Source: Cepaea nemoralis
Taxonomy: Eukaryota; Mollusca; Gastropoda; Stylommatophora; Helicidae
Assembly: GCA_014155875.1 (NCBI GenBank)
Contig: JACEFZ010025080.1
Span: 252,001-316,000 of the forward strand
Direction: 5' to 3'
DNA: 64,000 bases
Shown here: piece after piece, positions 55,661 through 64,000 of the stretch
Position numbering within the stretch: the stretch's first letter is position 1
How the letters are laid out: the number at the start of each line of letters is the position of its first letter
Notes under the pieces: generated by a model
What the model saw: the letters and a program-made list of their open reading frames with translations, nothing else
What the model was told of the DNA's origin: nothing
Databases searched by the model: none
Position numbers and translations under genes: made by a program

Positions 55661-56007
55661 GTTGGTATTGCATGTACAATTATGTCCAGCTGTGTCACAT
55701 GCCTGCGTATTTACCCACTGTCTCTCTTGTCCAGCATTTTTCCATGTAAGTTTAACTTCTCAATTCAAGGTTATCTGGGGTTGTATCGCATAATTCCTAT
55801 TTGGCTTTTGCGTCGGCATTTTTCCATGACATTCTCGACATTCCTGTTTTTAAAATCGACATCGCCATTGCTTCCGCCTTTCCAAAAACTGCATTCTCAT
55901 AGTCTTGTACTCACTTCCACACAGAAGAACAGGCCAGGCCTCACAAACATGTTCAATAAACGGATGTATATGCTTGCCGTGATGATTTGCCTGTGATTGC
56001 TGATGTT
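55661..56007. other. No recognisable gene
   Basis: The 309-residue plus-strand frame starting at 55067 that runs through here is antisense to ORF1 for most of its length and has no domain. Confidence 0.4.
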
Positions 56008-56015
56008 ACCGATCC

Positions 56016-56395
56016 TAGTGATTCTCAACCTTTTTTAGCCCATACACACCTTCACCATTTGTTCAGAACGTCACCCCCCCCCCCCCTTTTTTTTCGTATT
56101 TCCTCCCTATAAATCCCCCCGCCCCTACACAGTATACGTAAAAATGGAAGCTAACTTTAATAACACATACTAGAACAAGTCTAGACGTCTACATAAAACG
56201 TGATTTGCGGGTCTACTTACGTTATAAAACGAATTTCAGAAGGGCGAGAAGTACAGAACCGTAAAGTATGGAGGGAAAAACAATATCAAGTAATCGGTTC
56301 TTGTATTAACGCGATCTTGAAATAATCTTAATCGCTCCCCCCCCCTCCCCCCGAAACCCTAAAGGGTGGAATTCCCTACCGGTTGAGAACCACTG
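56016..56395 (-). mobile_element. Non-autonomous hAT element, third copy, older
   Basis: 380 bp in the opposite orientation. Left end tagtgattctcaacc (two changes), right end ggttgagaaccactg. The flanks accgatcc (56008-56015) and acctagcc (56396-56403) match at 6 of 8 positions, a decayed target duplication. Confidence 0.85.
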
Positions 56396-56639
56396 ACCTA
56401 GCCGTCTTCTACACTTTGGTTGCCTTCTCTGTTTCCTATTCATATACTCGTAAAATCGACACTAAATTGACTGGTGTCCAGATATCCTTCCGCTCCTATT
56501 CTCTCGACGTCTAAACTACTTGACCTATGTTTTGCTGACACGCTCTACCCCAGTACTCAACACACAAATCATGGTCTCAGAACGACCTGAAGCCTGTCAC
56601 TGAGCTACTCAGATTATCACCTCCTCCTTAACCTACTGA

Positions 56640-57560
56640 CCCCGTGGGAAGGGGAAGGCGAACTCAACCTCCTGTGTAGACGGTACTTTGGTATCGGGTC
56701 TAATTAACGTCTCTAAAACTTGCGGTTAAACTTCCAGTTATCCCCGGTGGGGTAGCGAGTTCATTCCCTACACCAGTCAGTGTCTTCGACGTTGACTTTT
56801 CGCCCAGAAAGCAATGGTAACCCAATGATCGCAAAATTGCTCAGTAATGTAATTATACTAGGGTTGGGGTTGATCGCAACAGCCTGCAAAGGACAATAAA
56901 CATAATTCTACCAACAACACCCCCGCTGTATGCATATCCTTTTCGCGGCTTAGATGGTCTGAACGCCGGTGCATCGGGCAGAGAAGTTCAAACCCAGTGT
57001 TCCAGAGAATTTACCACCAACCAACCAGCCAGCCAGCCAGCCAACCAGCCAGCCAGCCAGCCAGCCAATCACTCAACCAGCCAACCAACCAACCAACCAG
57101 CCAGCCAACCAGCGAACCAACCATACCCTTCACAACCAGCTACCCAGGTGATCGGCACCTTTGTGACCTGCTGCCCTCTCATATTTAATCAGCATAACCT
57201 GTTCTGTCCAGCACAAGATCAGGAGCGGCTGCTAAACAACTTCATCAGGCTGTGGCAGAATACGAAGTTGTGATAGAATGCATTTATTCATGCATGGTAT
57301 ACCTCTTCTACTTTGATGGTAGACATACTCTGTGGTCGTATTTTAATGTTATTGAACTGTAGAGGCATGGAATGCGGGATTGTGGGTCGGTAATGCTAAG
57401 CGCTAGTGGAGGGGAGCTTGTTCTTGTGTCGGTGACTAAATTCTTTCTCTGTGCCAGTTGAGATATTTCAATATTTTCAGTATAATCATGACTAATAATA
57501 TTGCGTTGAGAAACAGCTTCTGTACAACTGACACAAAGAATTCAATACTATTAGGACAGA
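56640..57560 (+). repeat. Dispersed element, inverted copy of 13278-14900
   Basis: See the partner. This copy lacks the hAT element (empty site cgctagtg, 57401-57408) and the separate SINE insertion. It includes a diverged SINE-like core (cccagaaagcaatggtaacc at about 56802) and a CCAG/CCAA quadruplet array at 57015-57125. Confidence 0.8.
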
Positions 57561-57716
57561 CAGACAGACAGGCAGGCAGGCAGGCAGGCAGACAGACAGA
57601 CAGACAGACAGACATGCAGACAGGCAGACAGGCAGACAGGCAGGCAGGCAGGCAGACAGGCAGGCAGGCAGGCAGGCAGACAGACAGACAGACATGCAGA
57701 CAGGCAGACAGGCAGG

Positions 57717-57751
<35 letters not shown>

Positions 57752-57815
57752 CCAGGCAGGCAGGCAGGCAGGCAGGCAGACAGACAGACAGGCAGACAGG
57801 CAGGCAGGCTGGCAG
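57553..57815. repeat. (GACA)n/(GGCA)n microsatellite
   Basis: About 260 bp of mixed GACA and GGCA units with a repeated higher-order pattern around gacatgcagacaggcagaca (57612 and 57690). The C-L-P-A and R-Q-T-D frames are artefacts. Confidence 0.95.
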
Positions 57816-57956
57816 CACTCTACACCAAACATGGATAAACAGTCACATCCTGTGACTCATCCTGTACCAATCATCTCACAAACAGATGCATTGCTACTAC
57901 CAACATGGATACTTGCCCAATTGTTTTACTAAACCACTGTATTCTATATTAGGTTA

Positions 57957-57973
57957 CCCCCCCCCCCCCCCCC
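57957..57973. repeat. Poly-C tract, 17 bases
   Basis: Uninterrupted C run. Confidence 0.95.
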
Positions 57974-58046
57974 AATGTCCGATGGTTTATTACTGTAAGC
58001 ACTTTATACTCAAACGATAATTTAATTTAAGTAACCATTTCTTGCC

Positions 58047-58285
58047 GTTCTCCTTGGCAAAGGCGTTACGGACGCGGTTCGTAATTCCGCTTACCTGCAT
58101 TCGAAACACAGCTGCGACCGATTTGGCAGCAGACCGTGTCGCTCTGGGTTTTAAAGTGATGGTATGGGACCCGGTCGTTTAGAAAGCAATGGCAAACTAC
58201 TGAACGTAAACTTGCCAAGTCATCAACAGCAGCAGTACTGGTGTTGACAGCGATGTCCTGTAAATAGGATACGCAAAACAAAAAA
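58047..58285 (+). mobile_element. SINE family A, variant copy
   Basis: Head gccgttctccttggcaaagg and B-box-like gcattcgaaacacagct, core agaaagcaatggcaaactac, 3' end agcgatgtcctgtaaatagg. Same subfamily as 15171-15378. Confidence 0.8.
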
Positions 58286-58316
58286 AAATATTTCTTACAG
58301 GAGGTCAGACTTAGCA

Positions 58317-58497
58317 ACACACACACACACACACACACACACACCCGCACGCACACACACCACACACACACACACACACGTCGTTGTGATGTACTGCTCT
58401 GGCCTACGCTTATTAACTTACACGCACTAATACACTGACACACAAACCCACACATACAGAGACATACAGACACACACTAACACACTAACACCCCCTC

Positions 58498-58544
<47 letters not shown>

Positions 58545-58680
58545 ACAGACACAGACACAGACACATACACACAGACACACCCACTAACACAGAAAAACAC
58601 ACTCTCATCCACACACGCACACCTACACACAGACACCCACACCCACACAGACACCCATACACACCCACACATATCCGTGA
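58317..58680. repeat. (CA)n microsatellites
   Basis: Pure CA at 58317-58378 with minor interruptions, then CA-rich sequence from 58436 to 58672 including a 42-bp pure block (about 58502-58542). Frames rich in C and V on the minus strand are artefacts. Confidence 0.95.
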
Positions 58681-58829
58681 CGTAGATATATCTATAGCCA
58701 GGGCGGCGTGGAATGGAACTGGTCATCTCACCTGATATATCGTGACCTAGAATAGAATATGTGTAAAGAGTTATTAATTGCTATGAGACTTTCTTCACCT
58801 TTCAAATACGTCAAGTCCGACTACTGCAA

Positions 58830-59105
58830 ACTATGTTTGCGCACCAGTCTTGAATAAATTCAACACAACCAATACCAACGACCTAATTTGGACGGACTAG
58901 GAAGTAATTTCCCCATTGCTATCTGTCTCTAGTCAATTAGTAGTACTTGAGGCGAACTGTTATCACTAACAAAGCGAGCACACGTAGAATGAAAGGTCTA
59001 TGACCTCTTTAGTGTGTTTGTCAATCATTAAGCCATGTGTTGTCCTAGACATTGTGAACTGATTGTCTTCAATGTTTACAACTACTTTATCAATACCTTT
59101 CTTTG
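58830..59105 (-). repeat. Dispersed repeat, inverted copy of 12500-12790
   Basis: The minus strand reads VVNIEDNQFTMSRTTHGLMI then DKHTKEVIDLSFYVCSLC and a stop at 58966. Open over about 60 codons. The peptide is not recognised. Confidence 0.7.
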
Positions 59106-59284
59106 TTTGGAGAGCTATCACCAAGAGGCTTGGTAACGTAAAAGGCAAAAACTATTAAAGCTTGTAAAAAACACTTAAAACAAGTAAACACTTGGTAATG
59201 TAACAAGTAAAAACTTGGTTCATTGGCACCTTTCCGTCTTGACAGACGATAGTTTGGTACATTGTGCTTCAAAAAGGCTTAATA

Positions 59285-60405
59285 ACTGTCATATGGCAAT
59301 AACTACGATCCATGGCGGTGGCGAGTGTGGCTGGTAAGGCCAATTCTTGCTGCAAATGTTTGCCCACAGTAAGTGCATGTGAAAACATGGTCATTTCCGC
59401 CATTTTGCACCATCTTACGTCTCTCACGCTCTGTGTGTGCTTTATCTGCAATAATTTTCTCCTTTGTCTTTATTCCATTTCTGATAGTTGCTCTCCATGC
59501 AACACGTTCAGCGGCGACGTGCTCCCATTGTGCATTATCAATGCCTGTATCAATCATGTCCCGCTTACACACATCTTTGTATCGTAGTAGAGGCCGACCC
59601 TGATATCTCCTACCCGTCTGTAATTCACCAAAAAAGATGTCCTTTGGTATTCTACCATCATCCATCCTCCTAACGTGTCCTATCCATCTAAGTCTACGAA
59701 GACTGAGCATGGAATACACCGTCACACAACCTGATCTTTCCAATACTTCAGTATTTGTGATTTTGTCTTGCCACTTAATACCAAGTATTCTTCGCAGACA
59801 CTGCATATGAAAGCTGTTTAAACGTTTCTCTTGGCGTGAGTAAGTTGTCCAGGTTTCACTGCCATAAAGAAGAGTACTAAGGACACAGGCTTGGTAGACG
59901 AGGACTTTTGTTTTGGTAGTAAGCTTCCTGTTCTCCCAGACTCTTTTTGCTAACATGTTCATTGTTGTTGCTGCCTTGCCAATCCTGATGTTGATTTCCT
60001 GATCGAGGGATAATTTGCTATTTACCTCTGATCCTAGATATGTGAAATGGTCTACTATCTCCAGTTCGGCGTCGTCAATAAAGATTGATGGTACACCATG
60101 TGCACCTTGTGACATAATCTGTGTCTTCTTTTTGTTAATTGTCAAACCAAATTCAGAACAAGCATTGGAGAATGCAGATAGTAGATGTTGTAATTCTTCC
60201 TCAGAGTGGGTCGTAATCGCAGCATCATCCGCAAAAAGCAACTCTCTGATTAGTACCCTGCTAATTTTGGTCTTGGCCTTCAATCTCTGAGCATTATAGA
60301 GGCCACCATCTGAGCGTGAGTGAATGTATATACCGTCATCCTGATCGCGAAAGGCATATTTCAGTAGAAGTGAAAAGTATATCCCAAAGAGGGTGGGGGC
60401 TAGTA
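59285..60405 (-). CDS. 5'-truncated LINE reverse transcriptase with C-terminal C2H2 finger
   Basis: The minus-strand frame (stop at 59303) is open to 60433, but LINE sequence begins only at LAPTLFG (about 60402); upstream codons are chance. Motifs: LLFADD (residues 67-70 of the open frame), FTYLGSEV, LLYGSETWT, LGIKWQDKITNTEVL, RRLRWIGHVRRMD, and an intact terminal zinc finger CTYCGQTFAARIGLTS then HTRHRH. The first RT aspartate and endonuclease are absent, so it cannot support its own transposition. No frameshift is seen over 365 codons, suggesting a fairly young insertion. Same family as 20300-21512. The finger probably binds nucleic acid. Confidence 0.8.
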
Positions 60406-60432
60406 AGTAGATAGTAGGGTTCGCAGACCCCA

Positions 60433-60459
60433 CTTTCAGCCTAGCTGCTAGGCTGAAAG
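60433..60459. other. 27-bp perfect palindrome
   Basis: ctttcagcctagc, a single t, then gctaggctgaaag: a 13-bp stem with a 1-base centre. It lies immediately beyond the 5' truncation point of the LINE. Confidence 0.9.
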
Positions 60460-60639
60460 GGTTTATGAAGGAAATATGGGGAAAATGTCGACTCGGTAAA
60501 AATTTGTGTGGGAACGGGTTTTTTTGGCGGCGTGTGGGAACGAAATTTTTGGCGGGTGATGGTGTCTGTAAAAGTAATTAAGGTAAATGTAGTTGGTTGG
60601 TTCTGGAAAGCGAAGGGGGAAAGTTATTTTGGTTACGTC

Positions 60640-61310
60640 TATTAGTATGTGTAGTGATAAACAAGGGTGTGATGGGTCGTTCTATTCATGGGTATATGGT
60701 GGTGTCGTAAACATAATGTGTTCACTAGGCATGTTGTAGTGATGATCAAGGGTGTGATGGGTCGTTCTACTCATGGGTATATGGTGGTGGCGTAGACATA
60801 ATGTGTATGTGTAGTGATAGACAAGGGTGTGATGGGCATATGGTGGTGGCGTATAGGAATGTGTTCACTAGGCATGGTGTAGTGATGTATAAACAAGGGT
60901 GTGATGGGTCGTTGTACTCATGGGATGGGTATATGGTGGTTACGTATATTAGTATGGGTAGTGATGAACAAGGGTGTGATGGGTCGTTCTACTCATGGGT
61001 ATATGGTGGTGGTGTAGACATAATGTGTATGTGTAGTGATGTATACACAAGGGTGTGATGGGTATATGGTGGTGGCGTATAGGAATGTGTTCACTAGGCA
61101 TGGTGTAGTGATGTATAAACAAGGGTGTGATGGGTCGTGGTTTCTACTCATGGGATGGGTATATGGTGGTGTCGTAAACATAATGTATATGCGTGATGAT
61201 AAACAAGGGTGTGATGGGTCGTTCTACTCATGGGTATATGGTGGTGGTGTAGACATAATGTGTATGTGTAGTGATAAACAAGGGTGTGATGGGTCGTGGT
61301 TATACTCGAA
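60640..61310 (+). repeat. GT-rich complex tandem repeat
   Basis: Multiple copies of aacaagggtgtgatgggtcg, tactcatgggtatatggtgg and tgttcactaggcatggtgta in varying order, with spacings of about 70-90 bp. Strong excess of G and T on the plus strand. Confidence 0.85.
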
Positions 61311-61479
61311 GTAAGAGGTGGTTACTATCATCTGAACAGTGTGATAGTAGTGAAGGTAAAGGGTGGTATATTCACCGATTACAAAGGAAAGCGTATAAAG
61401 TTATAATGGGTATGGTGGTAAGGGGTATTAGTGATCAAGTAGGAGTGATACAGGGGTGGTCATAAATATAATAAGAGGT

Positions 61480-61965
61480 GTTCGCAATTACACACTGGTC
61501 AACCAGTGGTCAAGTGGTCAAGTAAGGGTCAAGTAGTCAAGTAAGGAAATTTTACGGAAAAGTGATTGTAATGATATGGTGGTGATTAAAGAGTGGTAAA
61601 TTAGTGGTCAATCAGTGGTCAAGCAGTGGTCAAGTGGTCAAGTAAGGAAACTTTTAGGGAAATTGGTCGTAGTGACATGGTAATGTTTAAATTAGTGGTC
61701 AAGTAGTGGTCAAGCAGTGGTCAAGCAGTGGTCAAGCAGTGGTCAAGTGAGGAAAATTTTAGGGAAATGTTAGGGAAAAGTGATTGTAATGAGATGGTGA
61801 TGATTAAAGAGTGGTAAATTAGTGGTCAAGTAGTGGTCAAGTGGTCAAGTAAGGAAAATTTTAGGGAAAATTGGTCGCAGTGACATGGTAATGTTTAAAT
61901 TAATGGTAAATTAGTGGTAAATTAGTGGTAAAGTAGTGGTCAAGTAAGGAAAATTTTAGGGAAAT
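61480..61965 (+). repeat. gtggtcaagta tandem repeat
   Basis: Clusters of agtggtcaagtagtggtcaa alternating with gtaaggaaaattttagggaa and agtgattgtaatgagatggt. About four higher-order units of roughly 110-130 bp. Confidence 0.85.
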
Positions 61966-61984
61966 GTACGTATAGTGCAATGGT

Positions 61985-62580
61985 GGTGGGTAAAGTGAAG
62001 AAGAATCAATAGTAGTGATAATACTACTACCAATATTACCGACAAGCACAAAGACAACCAAGTACATACTTGATACACACAAATACAAAGACAACGAAAC
62101 ACACACACACACGTACACACATACAGATACAGAAGTACAGACAAACCATACCATTACTACTGTCACAACAACAGCTATACACAAGTACACACCTATAATC
62201 AAAGACACAAAGAGGGTCACACACACACATACAAACACAAAGGCAACCATACACAGACAACCCATACCATTACTACTGTCATCACAACTATACACACACG
62301 TGTACACACATACAAGCACAAAGTCAACCGCACACACCCATAAACATCCACTCAAGTACAGACACAGGAAAACAAAGAAGCAAACAAGGACAAACACACT
62401 CACACATAATCAATTACACAAATACACACCTACAAACACAAAGACAACCACACACAGACACATTTGTACATACAGACATACACATAAAGACAGACAACCA
62501 CAAAGACAAACCATACCATTACTACTGTCACAACAACCAGTACAGATACACTTACCCATAAGACTAAACTATACAAATCA
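61985..62580. repeat. AC-rich low-complexity region
   Basis: The plus strand changes abruptly from G/T-rich to A/C-rich. Recurrent segments are ccataccattactactgtca (about 62147, 62260 and 62510) and acacacacaagtacac-like runs. A 229-residue frame is open across it (62015-62704), rich in T, H and K; the composition alone could explain it. Confidence 0.7.
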
Positions 62581-62758
62581 CATACCCCCTTTTGGTAAAG
62601 AACGCGGATATCCGAGACAGCCCCTACGTCATCACCGCCATGTGCAAAAGTCATTAAGTGGTAGCATGAGTCATCGGTTTGTGGGAAGCAGGCGGGCAGC
62701 GTGAGAATAGCTTGTCTACAAAATTGCTACGTCAGCTAGGTCGTGTGCAGACCCAGTG

Positions 62759-62767
62759 TATAAAATA
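62759..62767 (+). promoter_or_regulatory. TATA box upstream of the zinc finger gene
   Basis: tataaaata, with a likely start site about 25-30 bases downstream (around gagcacagtacc, 62782-62793) and the coding ATG at 63093. No other good TATA lies between here and the ORF. Confidence 0.6.
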
Positions 62768-62799
62768 GAAGGCGTCTCTTGTGAGCACAGTACCAGGTC

Positions 62800-62995
62800 A
62801 CGGGCTGACTTGGGTATCTACAGAGGTGCTTCAGGCTGGTGTGAGCAGTGTAGTAAGCAGATATTGTTCACGTACTGACTTGGCTAGCTACAGCGGTGAC
62901 ACTTGGTGTGAGCATTGTTCGTGTAGTAACCAGCTATTTTTCACGTAGTGACTTGGCTAGCTACAGCAGTGAAACTTGGTGTGAACCTTATTCGT
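62800..62995 (+). repeat. Three ~72-bp repeats in the 5' leader
   Basis: gacttgggtatctacag (62807), gacttggctagctacagc (62877) and gacttggctagctacagc (62950), each followed by a ggtgtga segment; periods 70 and 73. They would lie in the leader of a transcript starting at the TATA box. Confidence 0.8.
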
Positions 62996-63075
62996 TTCGT
63001 CGGCATCTGATAAAACATTGAAACATTGTATACACCAGAACTTTTTCGTTGTTGTAAAAATCGAAAGTGTGACTT

Positions 63076-63096
63076 ATGACCAGTTTATCAATATGA
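63076..63096 (+). promoter_or_regulatory. Six-codon upstream ORF overlapping the start codon
   Basis: ATG at 63076, sense codons for MTSLSI, stop TGA at 63094-63096. The stop shares bases with the main start (ATGA: main ATG 63093-63095). Overlap of this type can permit termination-reinitiation and could tune translation. Confidence 0.55.
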
Positions 63097-63683
63097 CCAC
63101 CAGATCTACTTTCACGTGTTCAGTGTGCGACAAAGCCTATTGTTATAAGTATAACCTTAATCGTCACATTCGGACCATTCACGGTACGAAACCACACTTA
63201 TGTCATATCTGTGGACAACTTTTCAACAGAAAAGGCAATCTACAAAGACACATACGAACACACCATCAACCACGTATGAATACATCAAACACTACAACAG
63301 CAGAGACGACAGCACCACGTGTATATTTACACCATCATCGTAGTCTAAGTCAAGTACCAGACTACCACCACTGTGACTTCAATGATAACCTTACCCGCTA
63401 CAATGGGAACATTCACAATGATTATCCCTGTCAGGTACGTGACAATCTATACAATTCGAACCTACAACGTTACTTACATCACCAGACACCACGAGAAACG
63501 ATGACACCCTTAGACACCCTGGCAACAAGTCCACTCATAGTAGCAGAGGATATCCAATCAAATGATAGAGACAGCTTGGCAGCCCTTAAGGCGTACTGCA
63601 AGGACCTCTCGCTTATGCTACCCAATCAAATGGTAGTATTAGAAAAAAGCGTCGACCACCGCTATAGGGTGGTTTTGGTATGA
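63093..63683 (+). CDS. Small two-finger C2H2 zinc finger protein
   Basis: 196 residues from the ATG at 63093; the frame is open further upstream to 63018, but only from a TTG. Two adjacent classical fingers: C9-C12-H25-H30 (FTCSVCDKAYCYKYNLNRHI...) and C37-C40-H53-H57 (LCHICGQLFNRKGNLQRHIR), joined by a GTKPH linker close to the consensus TGEKP. The rest has no recognised domain: a Thr/His/Asn-rich middle with a CNFND-like DYHHCDFNDN segment, and a C-terminal part (about 145-196) with predicted helix (DRDSLAALKAYCKDLSLMLP). A nucleic-acid-binding, probably nuclear, regulator is likely. The compact intronless form, own TATA box and surrounding repeats would fit a retrogene or a gene carried by a DNA virus-like element as well as a host gene. 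Confidence 0.65.
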   Translation: MTTRSTFTCSVCDKAYCYKYNLNRHIRTIHGTKPHLCHICGQLFNRKGNLQRHIRTHHQPRMNTSNTTTAETTAPRVYLHHHRSLSQVPDYHHCDFNDNLTRYNGNIHNDYPCQVRDNLYNSNLQRYLHHQTPRETMTPLDTLATSPLIVAEDIQSNDRDSLAALKAYCKDLSLMLPNQMVVLEKSVDHRYRVVLV

Positions 63684-63844
63684 TAAAAAGAAGTATTCAG
63701 ATATCTTGTATGATATCTCATACATGTCTTTATTCTGGATCCGAAACAAATAAGGTATGTGTGAGGACTTCGACAACAACAGTGTTTTTGATAGTCAACC
63801 ACCAGAGCCCAGAAGAATGAAGATCACTAATCCAGAACTTTTTG
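63684..63844. other. 3' flank of the zinc finger gene
   Basis: No canonical aataaa. The nearest variant is acaaataagg at about 63745. Confidence 0.4.
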
Positions 63845-64000
63845 GTGTTTCACTAATCATCTATGTCATTGATTGTTTCTTATATCTCTAAACTGTTTTT
63901 CACTAATCATGTATGTCATTGATTTTTTCTTACGATATATCACTAAACTGTTTTTCACTACTCATGTATGTCATTGATTTTTTCTTATATCACTAAAGTG
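63845..64000 (+). repeat. ~50-55-bp tandem repeat
   Basis: Three units of tttcactaatcatgtatgtc, attgattttttcttatatca, ctaaactg at 63851, 63901 and 63956, continuing past the window end. Confidence 0.9.

Noticed and set aside
55067..55996. 309-residue plus-strand ORF
   Set aside because: Mostly antisense to the LINE ORF1; no domain and codon pattern mirrors the minus-strand gene.
57458..57838. R-Q-T-D / C-L-P-A rich ORFs
   Set aside because: GACA/GGCA microsatellite artefacts.
62015..62704. 229-residue plus-strand ORF
   Set aside because: Its composition (T, H, K, N) follows from the AC-rich strand and CA repeats; no stops are expected in such DNA. Not called as a gene, though transcription here would change that.

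Overview
This window looks like intergenic DNA from an animal, most likely an aquatic invertebrate; a mollusc is my guess from the mix of elements, not a proof. Almost nothing in it is a host gene. It holds layers of non-LTR retrotransposons (an RTE/BovB-like family dominates), tRNA-derived SINEs, hAT and mariner DNA transposons, remnants of a large virus-like (Polinton/adintovirus type) element, long minisatellites and many microsatellites. No operons, bacterial signals, rRNA genes or convincing functional tRNA genes are visible.

Layout. 1-2220: tandem copies of a tRNA-like head, then unassigned sequence and a dispersed repeat. 2221-6876: a decayed hAT transposon, itself hit by two further insertions. 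6885-10145: a full-looking RTE retrotransposon on the minus strand with an uninterrupted endonuclease/reverse-transcriptase frame, the best coding sequence here. 10157-11585: an older RTE. 12-17 kb: dispersed repeats, a non-autonomous hAT element with perfect 8-bp target duplications, SINEs. 18-30 kb: LINE 3' ends of at least four families, with SINEs between them. 30-33 kb: microsatellites and duplicated GC-rich modules. 33.7-34.9 kb: three remnant ORFs of a virus-like element. 36-38 kb: an inverted copy of the 15.5-16.4 kb element. 38-40 kb: an RTE tail, minisatellite, SINE and decayed mariner. 40.3-44.5 kb: a 69-bp satellite that is an amplified piece of RTE coding sequence, split by a 1.5-kb LTR-like insertion. 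46.4-52.7 kb: two further minisatellites, the second split by an RTE insertion. 53-60.4 kb: non-autonomous hAT elements, a LINE ORF1 (gag-like) gene, an inverted copy of the 13-15 kb region and a LINE RT with a C-terminal zinc finger. 60.5-64 kb: a sharp switch from GT-rich to AC-rich DNA, then a TATA box and a small two-finger C2H2 gene, the only candidate for a non-RT, non-transposase gene.

How it fits together. Target duplications and paralogous empty sites inside the window let the order of several insertions be read directly: old RTE plus flank, then hAT into it, then the intact RTE into the hAT edge; satellite first, then the LTR-like insertion; 40-bp minisatellite first, then a truncated RTE. 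RTE 3' ends repeatedly sit beside or inside tandem arrays, so they appear to seed local satellites. All family names come from motif recognition by eye; no database search was possible.
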